Source: Halomonas nitroreducens
GTDB lineage: Bacteria; Pseudomonadota; Gammaproteobacteria; Pseudomonadales; Halomonadaceae
Assembly: GCF_003966155.1 (NCBI RefSeq)
Contig: NZ_RXNS01000008.1
Span: 62,001-126,000, forward strand
DNA: 64,000 nt
Reading direction: 5' to 3'
Shown here: in pieces, positions 27,912 to 35,719 of the stretch
Position numbering within the stretch: the first letter of the stretch is position 1
Layout of the letters: every line of letters begins with the position of its first letter
Notes under the pieces: generated by a model
The model's database searches: none
What the model saw: the letters and a program-made list of their open reading frames with translations, nothing else
What the model was told of the DNA's origin: nothing
Program-made: the position numbers and the translations under genes

Positions 27912-28009
27912 GCCAAAGCCCAAAGCCCAAAGCCCAAAGCCCAAAGCCCAAAGCCCAAAGCCCAAAGCCCAAAGCCCAAAGCCCAAAGCCCAAAGCCCAA
28001 AGCCCCGAG
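27912..28009. repeat. Tandem heptanucleotide array (CCCAAAG)12
   Basis: Twelve perfect copies of CCCAAAG run from 27919 to 28002, flanked by degenerate units GCCAAAG (27912-27918) and CCCCGAG (28003-28009). It lies in the 195-nt gap between the dipeptidase gene and the next gene of the dgc operon, ending 64 nt before that start codon. The unit is unrelated in sequence to the CTTCCAG array at 5465 but has the same 7-bp period. Confidence 0.97.
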
Positions 28010-28073
28010 CGGTACCGCCAACGGCAACTGCCCGAAGCCCCATAACAATCAGCAAGATTCGAGGAATACGATC

Positions 28074-28619
28074 GTGACCAAGATGGCCCCCGAACTGCCC
28101 ATCGAAGTGGACGCCGAGACCGGCGTATGGTCCACCGATGCGCTGCCCATGCTCTACGTGCCGCGCCACTTCTTCATCAACAACCACGTGGCCGTCGAGG
28201 AGGCCCTGGGCGCCGAGAAGTACGCCGAGATCCTCTACCACGCCGGCTACAAGAGCGCCTGGCACTGGTGCGAGAAGGAAGCCGAGCTGCATGGGCTCGA
28301 CGGCGAGGCGGTGTTCGAGCATTACATGAAGCGTCTGTCACAGCGCGGCTGGGGGCGCTTCATCACGGAGGCCATCGACCTCGAGGCCGGCACCTGCCGG
28401 GTGCGGCTCGAGCACAGCGCCTTCGTCTACCAGTTGGGCAAGGTGGGCCGCAAGGTCGAGTACATGTTCACCGGCTGGTTCGCCGGGGCCATGGATCAGA
28501 TCCTTGCCGCCCGTGGCAGTGAACTGCGCACCGTGGCCGAGCAGGTACAGAGCGCTGCCGAGGAAGGCTGCGACGTCGGGGTGTTCGTCACCCGTCCGCT
28601 CGACACCCTGCAGGGCTGA
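28074..28619 (+). CDS. Conserved protein of betaine/dimethylglycine operons (DUF5943/V4R-like)
   Basis: A 181-residue protein in the position of Pseudomonas PA5397, between the dipeptidase and dgcA. The central part (LPMLYVPRHFFINNHVAVEE, GYKSAWHWCEKEAE) and the C-terminal part (VEYMFTGWFAGAMDQIL, then a Cys near residue 166) recall 4-vinyl-reductase-type small-molecule-binding domains; this is a loose match. It may bind a pathway intermediate or serve the flavoenzyme, but nothing shows this directly. The start is a GTG at 28074, preceded by GAGGAATACG; an ATG at 28083 is less well placed. It is 12 nt ahead of dgcA. Confidence 0.75.
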   Translation: MTKMAPELPIEVDAETGVWSTDALPMLYVPRHFFINNHVAVEEALGAEKYAEILYHAGYKSAWHWCEKEAELHGLDGEAVFEHYMKRLSQRGWGRFITEAIDLEAGTCRVRLEHSAFVYQLGKVGRKVEYMFTGWFAGAMDQILAARGSELRTVAEQVQSAAEEGCDVGVFVTRPLDTLQG

Positions 28620-28631
28620 GGAGACATCACC

Positions 28632-30704
28632 ATGGCATTCGACGCGATCTTCCAGCCGATCCAGATCGGCAACCTGACCATCCGCAACCGCGTGGTCAGC
28701 ACCGCCCATGCCGAGGTGCATGCCACCGATGGCGGCATGACCACCGACCGCTACGTCAAGTACTACGAGGAGAAGGCCAAGGGCGGCTGTGGGCTGTGCA
28801 TCTGCGGCGGCTCCTCGGTGGTCTCCATCGACAGTCCCCAGGCCTGGTGGAGCTCGGTCAACCTGTCCACCGACTGCATCATCCCGCACTTCCAGAATCT
28901 TGCCGACGCCGTGCACAAGCATGGTGGCAAGATCATGATCCAGATCACCCACATGGGGCGCCGCTCGCGCTGGGACGGCTTCGACTGGCCGACTCTGCTG
29001 TCGCCCTCCGGTATCCGCGAGCCGGTCCACCGCTCCACCTGCAAGACCATCGAGGAGGAGGAGATCTGGCGCATCATCGGCGACTTTGCCCAGGCCGCAC
29101 GGCGGGCGAAGGAGGGCGGGCTGGACGGCGTCGAGCTGTCCGCCGTCCACCAGCATCTGATCGACCAGTTCTGGAGCCCGCGGGTCAACAAGCGCGAGGA
29201 CCAGTGGGGCGGCAGCTTCGAGAACCGCATGCGCTTCGGCATGGAAGTGCTGAAGGCGGTGCGCGCCGAGGTCGGCGATGACTTTGTGGTGGGCATGCGC
29301 ATCTGCGGCGACGAGTTTCACCCGGACGGCCTGTCCCACGACGACATGAAGCAGATCGCTGCCTACTACGACGCCACCGGGCAGGTCGACTTCTTCGGCG
29401 TGGTGGGCTCGGGCTGCGATACCCACGACACCTTGGCCAACGTCATTCCCAACATGGCCTATCCGCCGGAGCCCTTCCTGCACCTGGCGGCCGGCATCAA
29501 GGAGGTGGTCAAGGCGCCGGTGATCCATGCCCAGAACATCAAGGACCCCAACCAGGCCGAGCGCATCCTGGAGGGGGGCTACGTGGACCTGGTGGGCATG
29601 ACGCGGGCCCACATCGCCGATCCCCACCTGATCGCCAAGATCAAGATGGGCCAGGTCGACCAGATCAAGCAGTGCGTGGGCGCCAACTACTGCATCGACC
29701 GCCAGTACCAGGGGCTGGACGTGCTGTGCATCCAGAACGCCGCCACTTCCCGGGAGTACCTGGGCCTGCCGCATATCATCGAAGCCAGTGAGGGCCCCAA
29801 ACGCAAGGTGGTGGTGGTCGGCGGCGGGCCCGGCGGCATGGAGGCGGCGCGGGTGGCCGCCGAGCGGGGCCACGACGTGACGCTGTTCGAGGCCGCCGAA
29901 CAGCTCGGCGGGCAGATCACCACGGCGGCCAGGGCGCCACAGCGTGACCAGATCGCCGGCATTACCCGCTGGTACCAGCTCGAGCTGGCACGGCTCGATG
30001 TGGATCTGCGTCTGGGCACCCGGGCCGACGAGGCCACCATCCTTGACCTGCGCCCCGACATCGTCGTGCTCGCCACCGGTGGCCAGCCGTACCTGGAGCA
30101 GTATCCCGAATGGGGCTATTCGGAGAACGCCGAGGAGAGCCTGGTGGTCAGCACCTGGGACATCCTCGATGGCCGGGTCGCGCCGGGCAAGAACGTGCTG
30201 ATCTATGACGCCCTTTGTGAGTTCGCTGGCATGTCCGCGGCGGACTACCTGGCCGACAAGGGAGCCAAGGTCGAGATCGTCACCGACGACATCAAGCCCG
30301 GCGCGGCCGTGGGCGGCACCACCTTCCCGACCTACTACCGCAGCCTCTACGAGAAGGAGGTGATCATGACCTCCGACCTGATGCTGCACAAGGTCTACCG
30401 GGAGGGTGACTCACTGGTGGCGGTGCTCGAGAACGAGTACACCGGCACCCAGGAGGAGCGCGTGGTCGACCAGGTGGTGGTGGAGAACGGCGTGCGTCCC
30501 GACGAGGCCCTCTACTACGCCCTGAAACCCCAGTCCCGCAACAAGGGGCAGGTGGACCTGGAGGCTCTCTATGCCATCCAGCCCCAGCCGTGCCTGAGCG
30601 AGGAGGGCGAGGGACCGCTGCTGTTCCGGCTGGGTGACTGCACCGCGCCGCGCAACACCCATGCGGCGATCTACGACGCCCTGCGCCTTTGCAAGGACTT
30701 CTAG
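28632..30704 (+). CDS. dgcA: Dimethylglycine demethylase subunit DgcA (TMADH/old-yellow-enzyme family)
   Basis: A 690-residue flavoprotein that oxidatively demethylates dimethylglycine to sarcosine. The N-terminal FMN barrel carries IQIGNLTIRNRVV, and the C-terminal half is an NAD/FAD-type Rossmann region starting VVVVGGGPGGMEAARVAAE. Between them the iron-sulfur loop reads CVGANYC-N11-C: Cys348, Cys354 and Cys366 are present, but the second Cys of the trimethylamine dehydrogenase motif is Ala351. The name follows the operon context (dipeptidase, DUF5943, dgcB, etfAB as in Pseudomonas PA5396-PA5401). A 99-nt gap with a hairpin precedes dgcB. Confidence 0.9.
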   Translation: MAFDAIFQPIQIGNLTIRNRVVSTAHAEVHATDGGMTTDRYVKYYEEKAKGGCGLCICGGSSVVSIDSPQAWWSSVNLSTDCIIPHFQNLADAVHKHGGKIMIQITHMGRRSRWDGFDWPTLLSPSGIREPVHRSTCKTIEEEEIWRIIGDFAQAARRAKEGGLDGVELSAVHQHLIDQFWSPRVNKREDQWGGSFENRMRFGMEVLKAVRAEVGDDFVVGMRICGDEFHPDGLSHDDMKQIAAYYDATGQVDFFGVVGSGCDTHDTLANVIPNMAYPPEPFLHLAAGIKEVVKAPVIHAQNIKDPNQAERILEGGYVDLVGMTRAHIADPHLIAKIKMGQVDQIKQCVGANYCIDRQYQGLDVLCIQNAATSREYLGLPHIIEASEGPKRKVVVVGGGPGGMEAARVAAERGHDVTLFEAAEQLGGQITTAARAPQRDQIAGITRWYQLELARLDVDLRLGTRADEATILDLRPDIVVLATGGQPYLEQYPEWGYSENAEESLVVSTWDILDGRVAPGKNVLIYDALCEFAGMSAADYLADKGAKVEIVTDDIKPGAAVGGTTFPTYYRSLYEKEVIMTSDLMLHKVYREGDSLVAVLENEYTGTQEERVVDQVVVENGVRPDEALYYALKPQSRNKGQVDLEALYAIQPQPCLSEEGEGPLLFRLGDCTAPRNTHAAIYDALRLCKDF

Positions 30705-30743
30705 GCGAGCCCGGACGCGGCGCCTGACGCCGTCAGCGGCCCA

Positions 30744-30771
30744 GCGACCCGGTCGGCCATGACCGGGTCGC
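30744..30771 (+). other. Intercistronic hairpin between dgcA and dgcB
   Basis: GCGACCCGGTC (30744-30754) and GACCGGGTCGC (30761-30771) form an 11-bp perfect stem with a GGCCAT loop. There is no T-tract; it may stabilise the upstream mRNA or set the relative level of dgcB. Confidence 0.6.
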
Positions 30772-30803
30772 CCAACAATTCCAAGATTGCGAGGTGAGCC
30801 GAG

Positions 30804-32795
30804 ATGCTCGATACCCTCCTGCCGATCCTGATCGCCGCCGCCCTGGCGCTGGCGGTGATCGGCGCCGGGCGGCGTGTCCGCCTGTGGCGCCAGGGGCGTC
30901 CCGCCCGGGTCCCCCTGCTCAAGGGACTCGCCGCCATGCCGCGGCGCTATCTGGTGGACCTCCACCACGTGGTGGCCCGCGACAAGGTGATGTCCAACAC
31001 CCACGTGGCCACCGCCGGCGGCTTCGTCGCCGCGGCGGCACTGATGATCCTGGTACATGGCCTGGGCCTGGCCGAGGGCGTGCTCGGCTGGCTGCTGCTG
31101 GCGGCCAGCGCGACCATGTTCGTCGGCAGCTGCTGCGTGGCGCGGCGGCGTCGCAACCCGCCGTCACGGCTCTCCAGGGGGCCGTGGATGCGCCTGCCGA
31201 AGAGCCTGATGGCCTTCTCGCTTGGCGTCTTCGCCGTGACCCTGCCAAGCGTCGGCCTGCTGCCCGAGGACTTCGGCAGCTGGCTGCTGGCGCTGGCCCT
31301 GGCCGCGGTGGTGACCTGGGGACTCGCCGAGATGGTCTTCGGCATGACCTGGGGCGGGCCCATGAAGCATGCTTTCGCCGGCGCCCTGCACCTGGCCTTC
31401 CACCGTCGCGCCGAGCGCTTTTCCACTAAGAAGGGGGGGAGCGGCCGTTCCACCGGCCTCAAGGCCCTGGACCTGGACGATCCCGAGGCGCCGCTGGGCG
31501 TCGAGAACCCCGCCGATTTCACCTGGAACCAGCTGCTGGGCTTCGATGCCTGCGTGCAGTGCGGCCGCTGCGAGGCCATGTGCCCGGCCTTCGCCGCCGG
31601 TCAGCCACTCAATCCCAAGAAGTTGATCCAGGACATGGTGGTGGGCATGGCCGGGGGCAGCGATGCCGCCTATGCCGGCAGCCCCTATCCCGGCAAGCCG
31701 GTGGGCGAGCATCAGGGCAGTACCCATGGGCCCATCGTGGCGCGGGAGGGCAAGGCCCTGGTGGACGCCGAGACCCTGTGGTCGTGCACCACCTGCCGGG
31801 CCTGCGTCGAGGAGTGCCCGATGATGATCGAGCACGTCGATGCGATCGTCGACATGCGCCGCTTCCTGACCCTGGAGCACGGCAACACGCCCAACAAGGG
31901 CGCCGAAGTCCTCGACAACCTGATCGCCACCGACAACCCTGGCGGCTTCGACCCGGGGGCGCGGATGCACTGGGCCACCGACCTGGAGCTGCCGCTGATG
32001 GCGGACCGGCAGCAGGTCGACGTGCTGCTGTGGCTGGGCGACGGGGCCTACGACATGCGCAACCAGCGCACGCTGCGGTCGCTGGTCAAGGTGCTGCGCG
32101 CCGCCGGCGTCGACTTCGCCGTGCTCGGCAACGAGGAGCGCGACAGCGGCGACGTGGCACGTCGCCTGGGTGACGAGGCAACCTTCCAGAGCCTGGCCAA
32201 GCGCAACATCGCCACCCTGGCCCAGTACCGCTTCCAGCAGATCGTCACCTGCGACCCGCACAGCTTCCACGTGCTGGGCAACGAGTACGGCGAGCTGGGC
32301 GGTCACTACCGGGTCTATCATCACACCACCTTCATCGCCGAACTCTACGAGGCGGGCCGCCTGACCTTCCGTCCCTGGAAGAGTGGCAGCGTGACCTACC
32401 ACGATCCCTGCTACCTGGGCCGCTACAACGGTGAGTACGAGGCGCCGCGCAACGTCCTGCGTGCCCTGGGCATCCAGGTCACCGAGATGGAGCGCTCCGG
32501 CTTTCGCTCGCGCTGCTGTGGCGGTGGCGGCGGCGCGCCGATCACCGACATCCCCGGCAAGCAGCGGATCCCGGACATGCGCATGAACGACGTGCGCGAG
32601 ACCGGCGCCGAACTGGTGGCCGTGGGCTGTCCCCAGTGCACAGCCATGCTGGAGGGGGTGGTCGACAGTACCGCCGAGGTCCGCGATATCGCCGAGCTGG
32701 TGGCCGATGCCCTGGTCGAGGCGCCTTCCGGCCCGGCCGGCCGCGGCGAGGAGCAGATGCGGACGGTCCGTCCGCTGGCCGAGGAGGTAGCGTAA
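30804..32795 (+). CDS. dgcB: Dimethylglycine demethylase subunit DgcB (membrane iron-sulfur protein)
   Basis: A 663-residue protein. The N-terminal 200 residues contain several membrane spans. Two ferredoxin-type 4Fe-4S motifs follow, FDACVQCGRCEAMCPAF and SCTTCRACVEECPMM. The C-terminal half has heterodisulfide-reductase-type cysteine-rich segments, including RSRCCGGGGGAP and GCPQC. This is the HdrD/GlpC-like layout expected for a subunit passing electrons from DgcA or the Etf pair to the membrane quinone pool; the direction is inferred. Its stop overlaps the etfA-like start (TAATG). Confidence 0.88.
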   Translation: MLDTLLPILIAAALALAVIGAGRRVRLWRQGRPARVPLLKGLAAMPRRYLVDLHHVVARDKVMSNTHVATAGGFVAAAALMILVHGLGLAEGVLGWLLLAASATMFVGSCCVARRRRNPPSRLSRGPWMRLPKSLMAFSLGVFAVTLPSVGLLPEDFGSWLLALALAAVVTWGLAEMVFGMTWGGPMKHAFAGALHLAFHRRAERFSTKKGGSGRSTGLKALDLDDPEAPLGVENPADFTWNQLLGFDACVQCGRCEAMCPAFAAGQPLNPKKLIQDMVVGMAGGSDAAYAGSPYPGKPVGEHQGSTHGPIVAREGKALVDAETLWSCTTCRACVEECPMMIEHVDAIVDMRRFLTLEHGNTPNKGAEVLDNLIATDNPGGFDPGARMHWATDLELPLMADRQQVDVLLWLGDGAYDMRNQRTLRSLVKVLRAAGVDFAVLGNEERDSGDVARRLGDEATFQSLAKRNIATLAQYRFQQIVTCDPHSFHVLGNEYGELGGHYRVYHHTTFIAELYEAGRLTFRPWKSGSVTYHDPCYLGRYNGEYEAPRNVLRALGIQVTEMERSGFRSRCCGGGGGAPITDIPGKQRIPDMRMNDVRETGAELVAVGCPQCTAMLEGVVDSTAEVRDIAELVADALVEAPSGPAGRGEEQMRTVRPLAEEVA

Positions 32796-34069
32796 TGTGC
32801 GACATCCAACGTCGTGATCCCCGCCAGGAGTGGATCGCCCGCAACCGCCTGCACCCCCGGCATCTCGAAGTGCTGGCGGATCTTGGCGGTCAGGCCGGCG
32901 GAGGGGCGGCCCGTGAGTGGATGGGGCCGCATGGCCTGATCCGCAGGAACCCCCATGGTGCGGGCTTTATCGGGCCCAATGGCGTGAAGCGCATCGACCG
33001 CAGTGGCGGCCAGCAGGGTCAGGGCGCCAGCGGTGCCCGTGCCTCGACCGCCGCCAGCAAGCCGCGGGTCGATATCGAGGTGCCGGCCTTCCTGGTGGCC
33101 GTGGTGCCGGATATGGCCGGCGGACGCCTGACCGGCCACGACCGCGACCTGCTGGGGCTGGCCCGGCAGCTGGCCGATGCCGACCCGACGGCCCGTGGCG
33201 CAGTGCTGGCCGTGGTCTTCGGTGAGCACAAGGAGGACGACTTCGCGGGGGCCGGTGTCGACCGCCTGTTGCACCTCGCCGAGATCGACGGCTTCGCCCC
33301 CGAGGCCTGCCTCGGCGCGCTGGTGGCGGCCGAGCAGGCCTGGACCCCACGGCACTGGCTGCTGCCGGATTCCAAGCTGGGCGGGGCCGACCTGGGGCGG
33401 CGCCTGGCGGCACGGCTCGGCGAGCGCCCGGCCACCGCTGTCTGGCAGCTCGACGCCGACGGCGAGGCACCCCTGGGCTGGCGCTGCACCGCCCGCGGGG
33501 CGGCGGGAACCCTGGATTTCCAGCGGCCCCTGCCTCGCCTGGTACTGGCCCTGGCCGAGTGTGCCGAACCGGTCAGCGAGACGCGCCACGCCGCCGAGCC
33601 CCTGGCGCTGTCCGTGGCCCTGCCCTCGCAGCTGGCGCGCATCGAGGACCTCGGCCAGGTGGCGGTCGACCCCGCCGGGGTGGCGCTGTCCGAGGCCGAG
33701 TTCATCCTCTCCGCCGGCAACGGCGTGCGTGACTGGGACGCCTTCCACCATGCCGCCGAGGTGCTGGGGGCGACGGAGGGAGCGTCCCGGGTGGCCGTGG
33801 ACGACGGCTTCATGGCCCGCGACCGGCAGGTCGGGGCCACCGGCACCTGGGTCACCGCCCGGGTCTACGTGGCGGTGGGGATCAGCGGGGCGATCCAGCA
33901 CCTCCAGGGCATCCAGACCTGCGACAAGGTGGTGGCCATCAACATGGATCCCGGTTGTGACATGATCAAGCGCGCCGACCTGGCGGTGATCGGTGACTCG
34001 GCCAGGGTGCTCGAGGCCCTGGTCGCCCTGGTGGAGCAGTCAAGGGAGGAGAAGCGCAATGCAGCCTGA
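32795..34069 (+). CDS. etfA: Electron transfer flavoprotein alpha subunit of the dgc operon
   Basis: A 424-residue EtfA homologue. The C-terminal FAD domain is clear: ILSAGNGVRDWDAF, then QVGATGTWVTARVYVAVGIS followed by GAIQHLQG and VVAINMDP. It is about 110 residues longer than a typical EtfA (about 310), with an N-terminal extension (residues 1-110, rich in Arg and Gly) of unknown role. Corresponds to Pseudomonas PA5400. It likely carries electrons from dimethylglycine or sarcosine oxidation to DgcB. The ATG at 32795 shares a base with the dgcB stop, and etfB overlaps its end by 11 nt. Confidence 0.87.
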   Translation: MCDIQRRDPRQEWIARNRLHPRHLEVLADLGGQAGGGAAREWMGPHGLIRRNPHGAGFIGPNGVKRIDRSGGQQGQGASGARASTAASKPRVDIEVPAFLVAVVPDMAGGRLTGHDRDLLGLARQLADADPTARGAVLAVVFGEHKEDDFAGAGVDRLLHLAEIDGFAPEACLGALVAAEQAWTPRHWLLPDSKLGGADLGRRLAARLGERPATAVWQLDADGEAPLGWRCTARGAAGTLDFQRPLPRLVLALAECAEPVSETRHAAEPLALSVALPSQLARIEDLGQVAVDPAGVALSEAEFILSAGNGVRDWDAFHHAAEVLGATEGASRVAVDDGFMARDRQVGATGTWVTARVYVAVGISGAIQHLQGIQTCDKVVAINMDPGCDMIKRADLAVIGDSARVLEALVALVEQSREEKRNAA

Positions 34070-34862
34070 TACGCATCACGAGGGATCTCTCGCGGTGACC
34101 GTGCTGGTCTCCGTGGGGCGTCATCCGCTGACCGGGCGCGGCCGGCGCGCCGACCAGGATGCCCGCGGGGTGGAGCTGGCGCGCACCCTGAGGGGCGCCG
34201 AGGTCGAGCTGCTGCACGCCGGCCGCCTCGACGAGGGCAGTGAAGCGGCCCTGCGTGGCTACCTGGGCATGGGCTTCGATGCCCTCTCGCTGCTCGAGCA
34301 GCCCGCCGGGGCCGACGTGCTGCCCGCCCTGGCCGAGGCCCTCGAGGCGGCGGGGCCGCAGCTGGTGGTCGCCGGCGAGCGGGCCGAGCAGGGCGAAGGA
34401 TCGGGCCTGCTGCCGTACCTGCTTGCCGAGCGACTGGGCTGGCCGCTGGTCAGTGGCCTGGCCGCCGTGGAAGACGTCGAGCACGGCGTCGCCACGCTGT
34501 TGCAGGCCCTGCCCCGGGGCCAGCGGCGCCGGCTCAGGGTTCGCCTGCCGGCCATCGTCACCGTCGACGCAGCGGCCCCGGCGCCGCGCCAGAGCGCCTA
34601 TGGCCCGGCCCGTCGAGGCCGCCTGGACGTCCAGGCGGCACCGGTGATGGACGACGTCGATCTGGCCCAGTGGCCGGCCCAGCCGGCGCGCAAGCGGCCC
34701 AAGCGTCTGAAGATCGTCAAGGCCGCCTCGGCCCGCGACCGGTTCAAGGCCGCTGCGGCCAAGGCCGAGGGTGGTGGGGGCCAGGTGCTCAGCGATGTCA
34801 CCCCGGAGGAGGGGGCCGAGGCCATCTTCAAGCTGCTCAAGGAAGAGGGCGTGCTGCGCTAG
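34059..34862 (+). CDS. etfB: Electron transfer flavoprotein beta subunit of the dgc operon
   Basis: A 267-residue EtfB homologue. The conserved elements are LEAAGPQLVVAGERAEQGEG, LLPYLLAERLGWPLVSGLAA and RRLRVRLPAIVTVD. The C-terminal arm ARKRPKRLKIVKA would wrap round the alpha subunit. Start at 34059, preceded by AGGGAGGAGAAG, overlapping etfA by 11 nt. The sequence is divergent from housekeeping EtfB, fitting a dedicated partner pair as in Pseudomonas PA5401. Last gene of the operon; a strong terminator follows. Confidence 0.86.
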   Translation: MQPDTHHEGSLAVTVLVSVGRHPLTGRGRRADQDARGVELARTLRGAEVELLHAGRLDEGSEAALRGYLGMGFDALSLLEQPAGADVLPALAEALEAAGPQLVVAGERAEQGEGSGLLPYLLAERLGWPLVSGLAAVEDVEHGVATLLQALPRGQRRRLRVRLPAIVTVDAAAPAPRQSAYGPARRGRLDVQAAPVMDDVDLAQWPAQPARKRPKRLKIVKAASARDRFKAAAAKAEGGGGQVLSDVTPEEGAEAIFKLLKEEGVLR

Positions 34863-34888
34863 GTGCACGCCCTTCGCTGCCGTAACGC

Positions 34889-34920
34889 AAAGGCCCCGGT
34901 CATCGACCGGGGCCTTTCTA
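34889..34920 (+). terminator. Terminator of the dgc operon
   Basis: AAAGGCCCCGGT (34889-34900) and ACCGGGGCCTTT (34906-34917) form a perfect 12-bp stem with a CATCG loop; the stem ends in TTT and is followed by CTAC. It is symmetrical and can also serve the convergent gene at 34939. Confidence 0.9.
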
Positions 34921-34938
34921 CTGGGGGACAGGATAGGC

Positions 34939-35472
34939 TCAGGGGGCGATCCGCTGGCTGGCATCGGTGAAGCCCATCAGGGAGATGTCCAGGTCCATGC
35001 GGTTGCCGCGGGGGCCGACCAGGCTCAGGGTCGCGCTGCTACCGGAGCGCAGCGCCTCGAGCAGTGACGGCTCCACCGGGAGGTCGGCGCGACAGCCCTG
35101 GCGCAGGCAGACCTGGTAGGGGAACTGGGCCGGCTGGGCACTGCCTGCGCTCAGCTGCAGGCCGGGCGCGAGGCGCACGCCCAGCGGCAGCAGGAAGGTC
35201 ATCGCCGGGCGCCCCTCGAGCTGCGGCGGGTAGGCGACCACCACCCGCATCATGGGCTGGTCACTGTCGGCGTTGGTGACCACCTGGTTCATGGTGCAGT
35301 TGCCCTGGCTGCTGTCGCTCGGGCAGACCACCTCCCAGTCATTGAATTGCTCGGTGGTGACATCGGTACGGGCCTGCTCCGATGAGGCCTGCTGGGCGAA
35401 GGCGTTGGGCGCCAGGGCCAGCAGCGACAGCAGGCCGGTCAGGCACAGGCGGCGGGCAACAGGGTTCGGCAT
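34939..35472 (-). CDS. Invasion-associated locus B (IalB)-like periplasmic protein
   Basis: A 177-residue exported protein. A signal peptide (RRLCLTGLLSLLALAPNAFA) precedes FNDWEVVCPSDSSQGNCTMN, the tryptophan and cysteine pattern of the IalB family, and a second Cys pair (VCLRQGCRA). Family members are widespread in proteobacteria and poorly understood outside Bartonella. The start at 35472 is preferred because AAGGAGA lies 9 nt upstream and the signal peptide follows. No functional tie to betaine metabolism is evident. Confidence 0.8.
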   Translation of the reverse strand: MPNPVARRLCLTGLLSLLALAPNAFAQQASSEQARTDVTTEQFNDWEVVCPSDSSQGNCTMNQVVTNADSDQPMMRVVVAYPPQLEGRPAMTFLLPLGVRLAPGLQLSAGSAQPAQFPYQVCLRQGCRADLPVEPSLLEALRSGSSATLSLVGPRGNRMDLDISLMGFTDASQRIAP

Positions 35473-35670
35473 CGGTGGTATCTCCTTGGCGTGGGTGGCC
35501 ATGAACGTTCGATCGGGTCATGCAGCCGCGGCCGGCGCCCGGCATGGGGCCGCCTGCCGGGCGATGGCCCGGACGGGAACTCCTACCATGCCCCCTCGAC
35601 CCCCTCGAGGTCGAGTCCCGAGCGGATTTCGCCGGCCTCCCGCGGTGGCGTGGCGGGGGAGGGGGGCAAA

Positions 35671-35700
35671 CGACGACCCCGGCAGGGGCCGGGGTCGTCG
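35671..35700 (-). terminator. Terminator after the BCCT gene
   Basis: CGACGACCCCGGC (35671-35683) and GCCGGGGTCGTCG (35688-35700) form a perfect 13-bp stem with an AGGG loop. On the minus strand it is followed by TTTG, so it terminates the transporter transcript. Confidence 0.85.
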
Positions 35701-35719
35701 AGACGTGCGGGGGACCGTA

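Noticed and set aside
27701-28322. Minus-strand open frame with GLWALGF repeats
   Set aside because: It is the antisense reading of the CCCAAAG array and its flanks; no ribosome binding site or family match.
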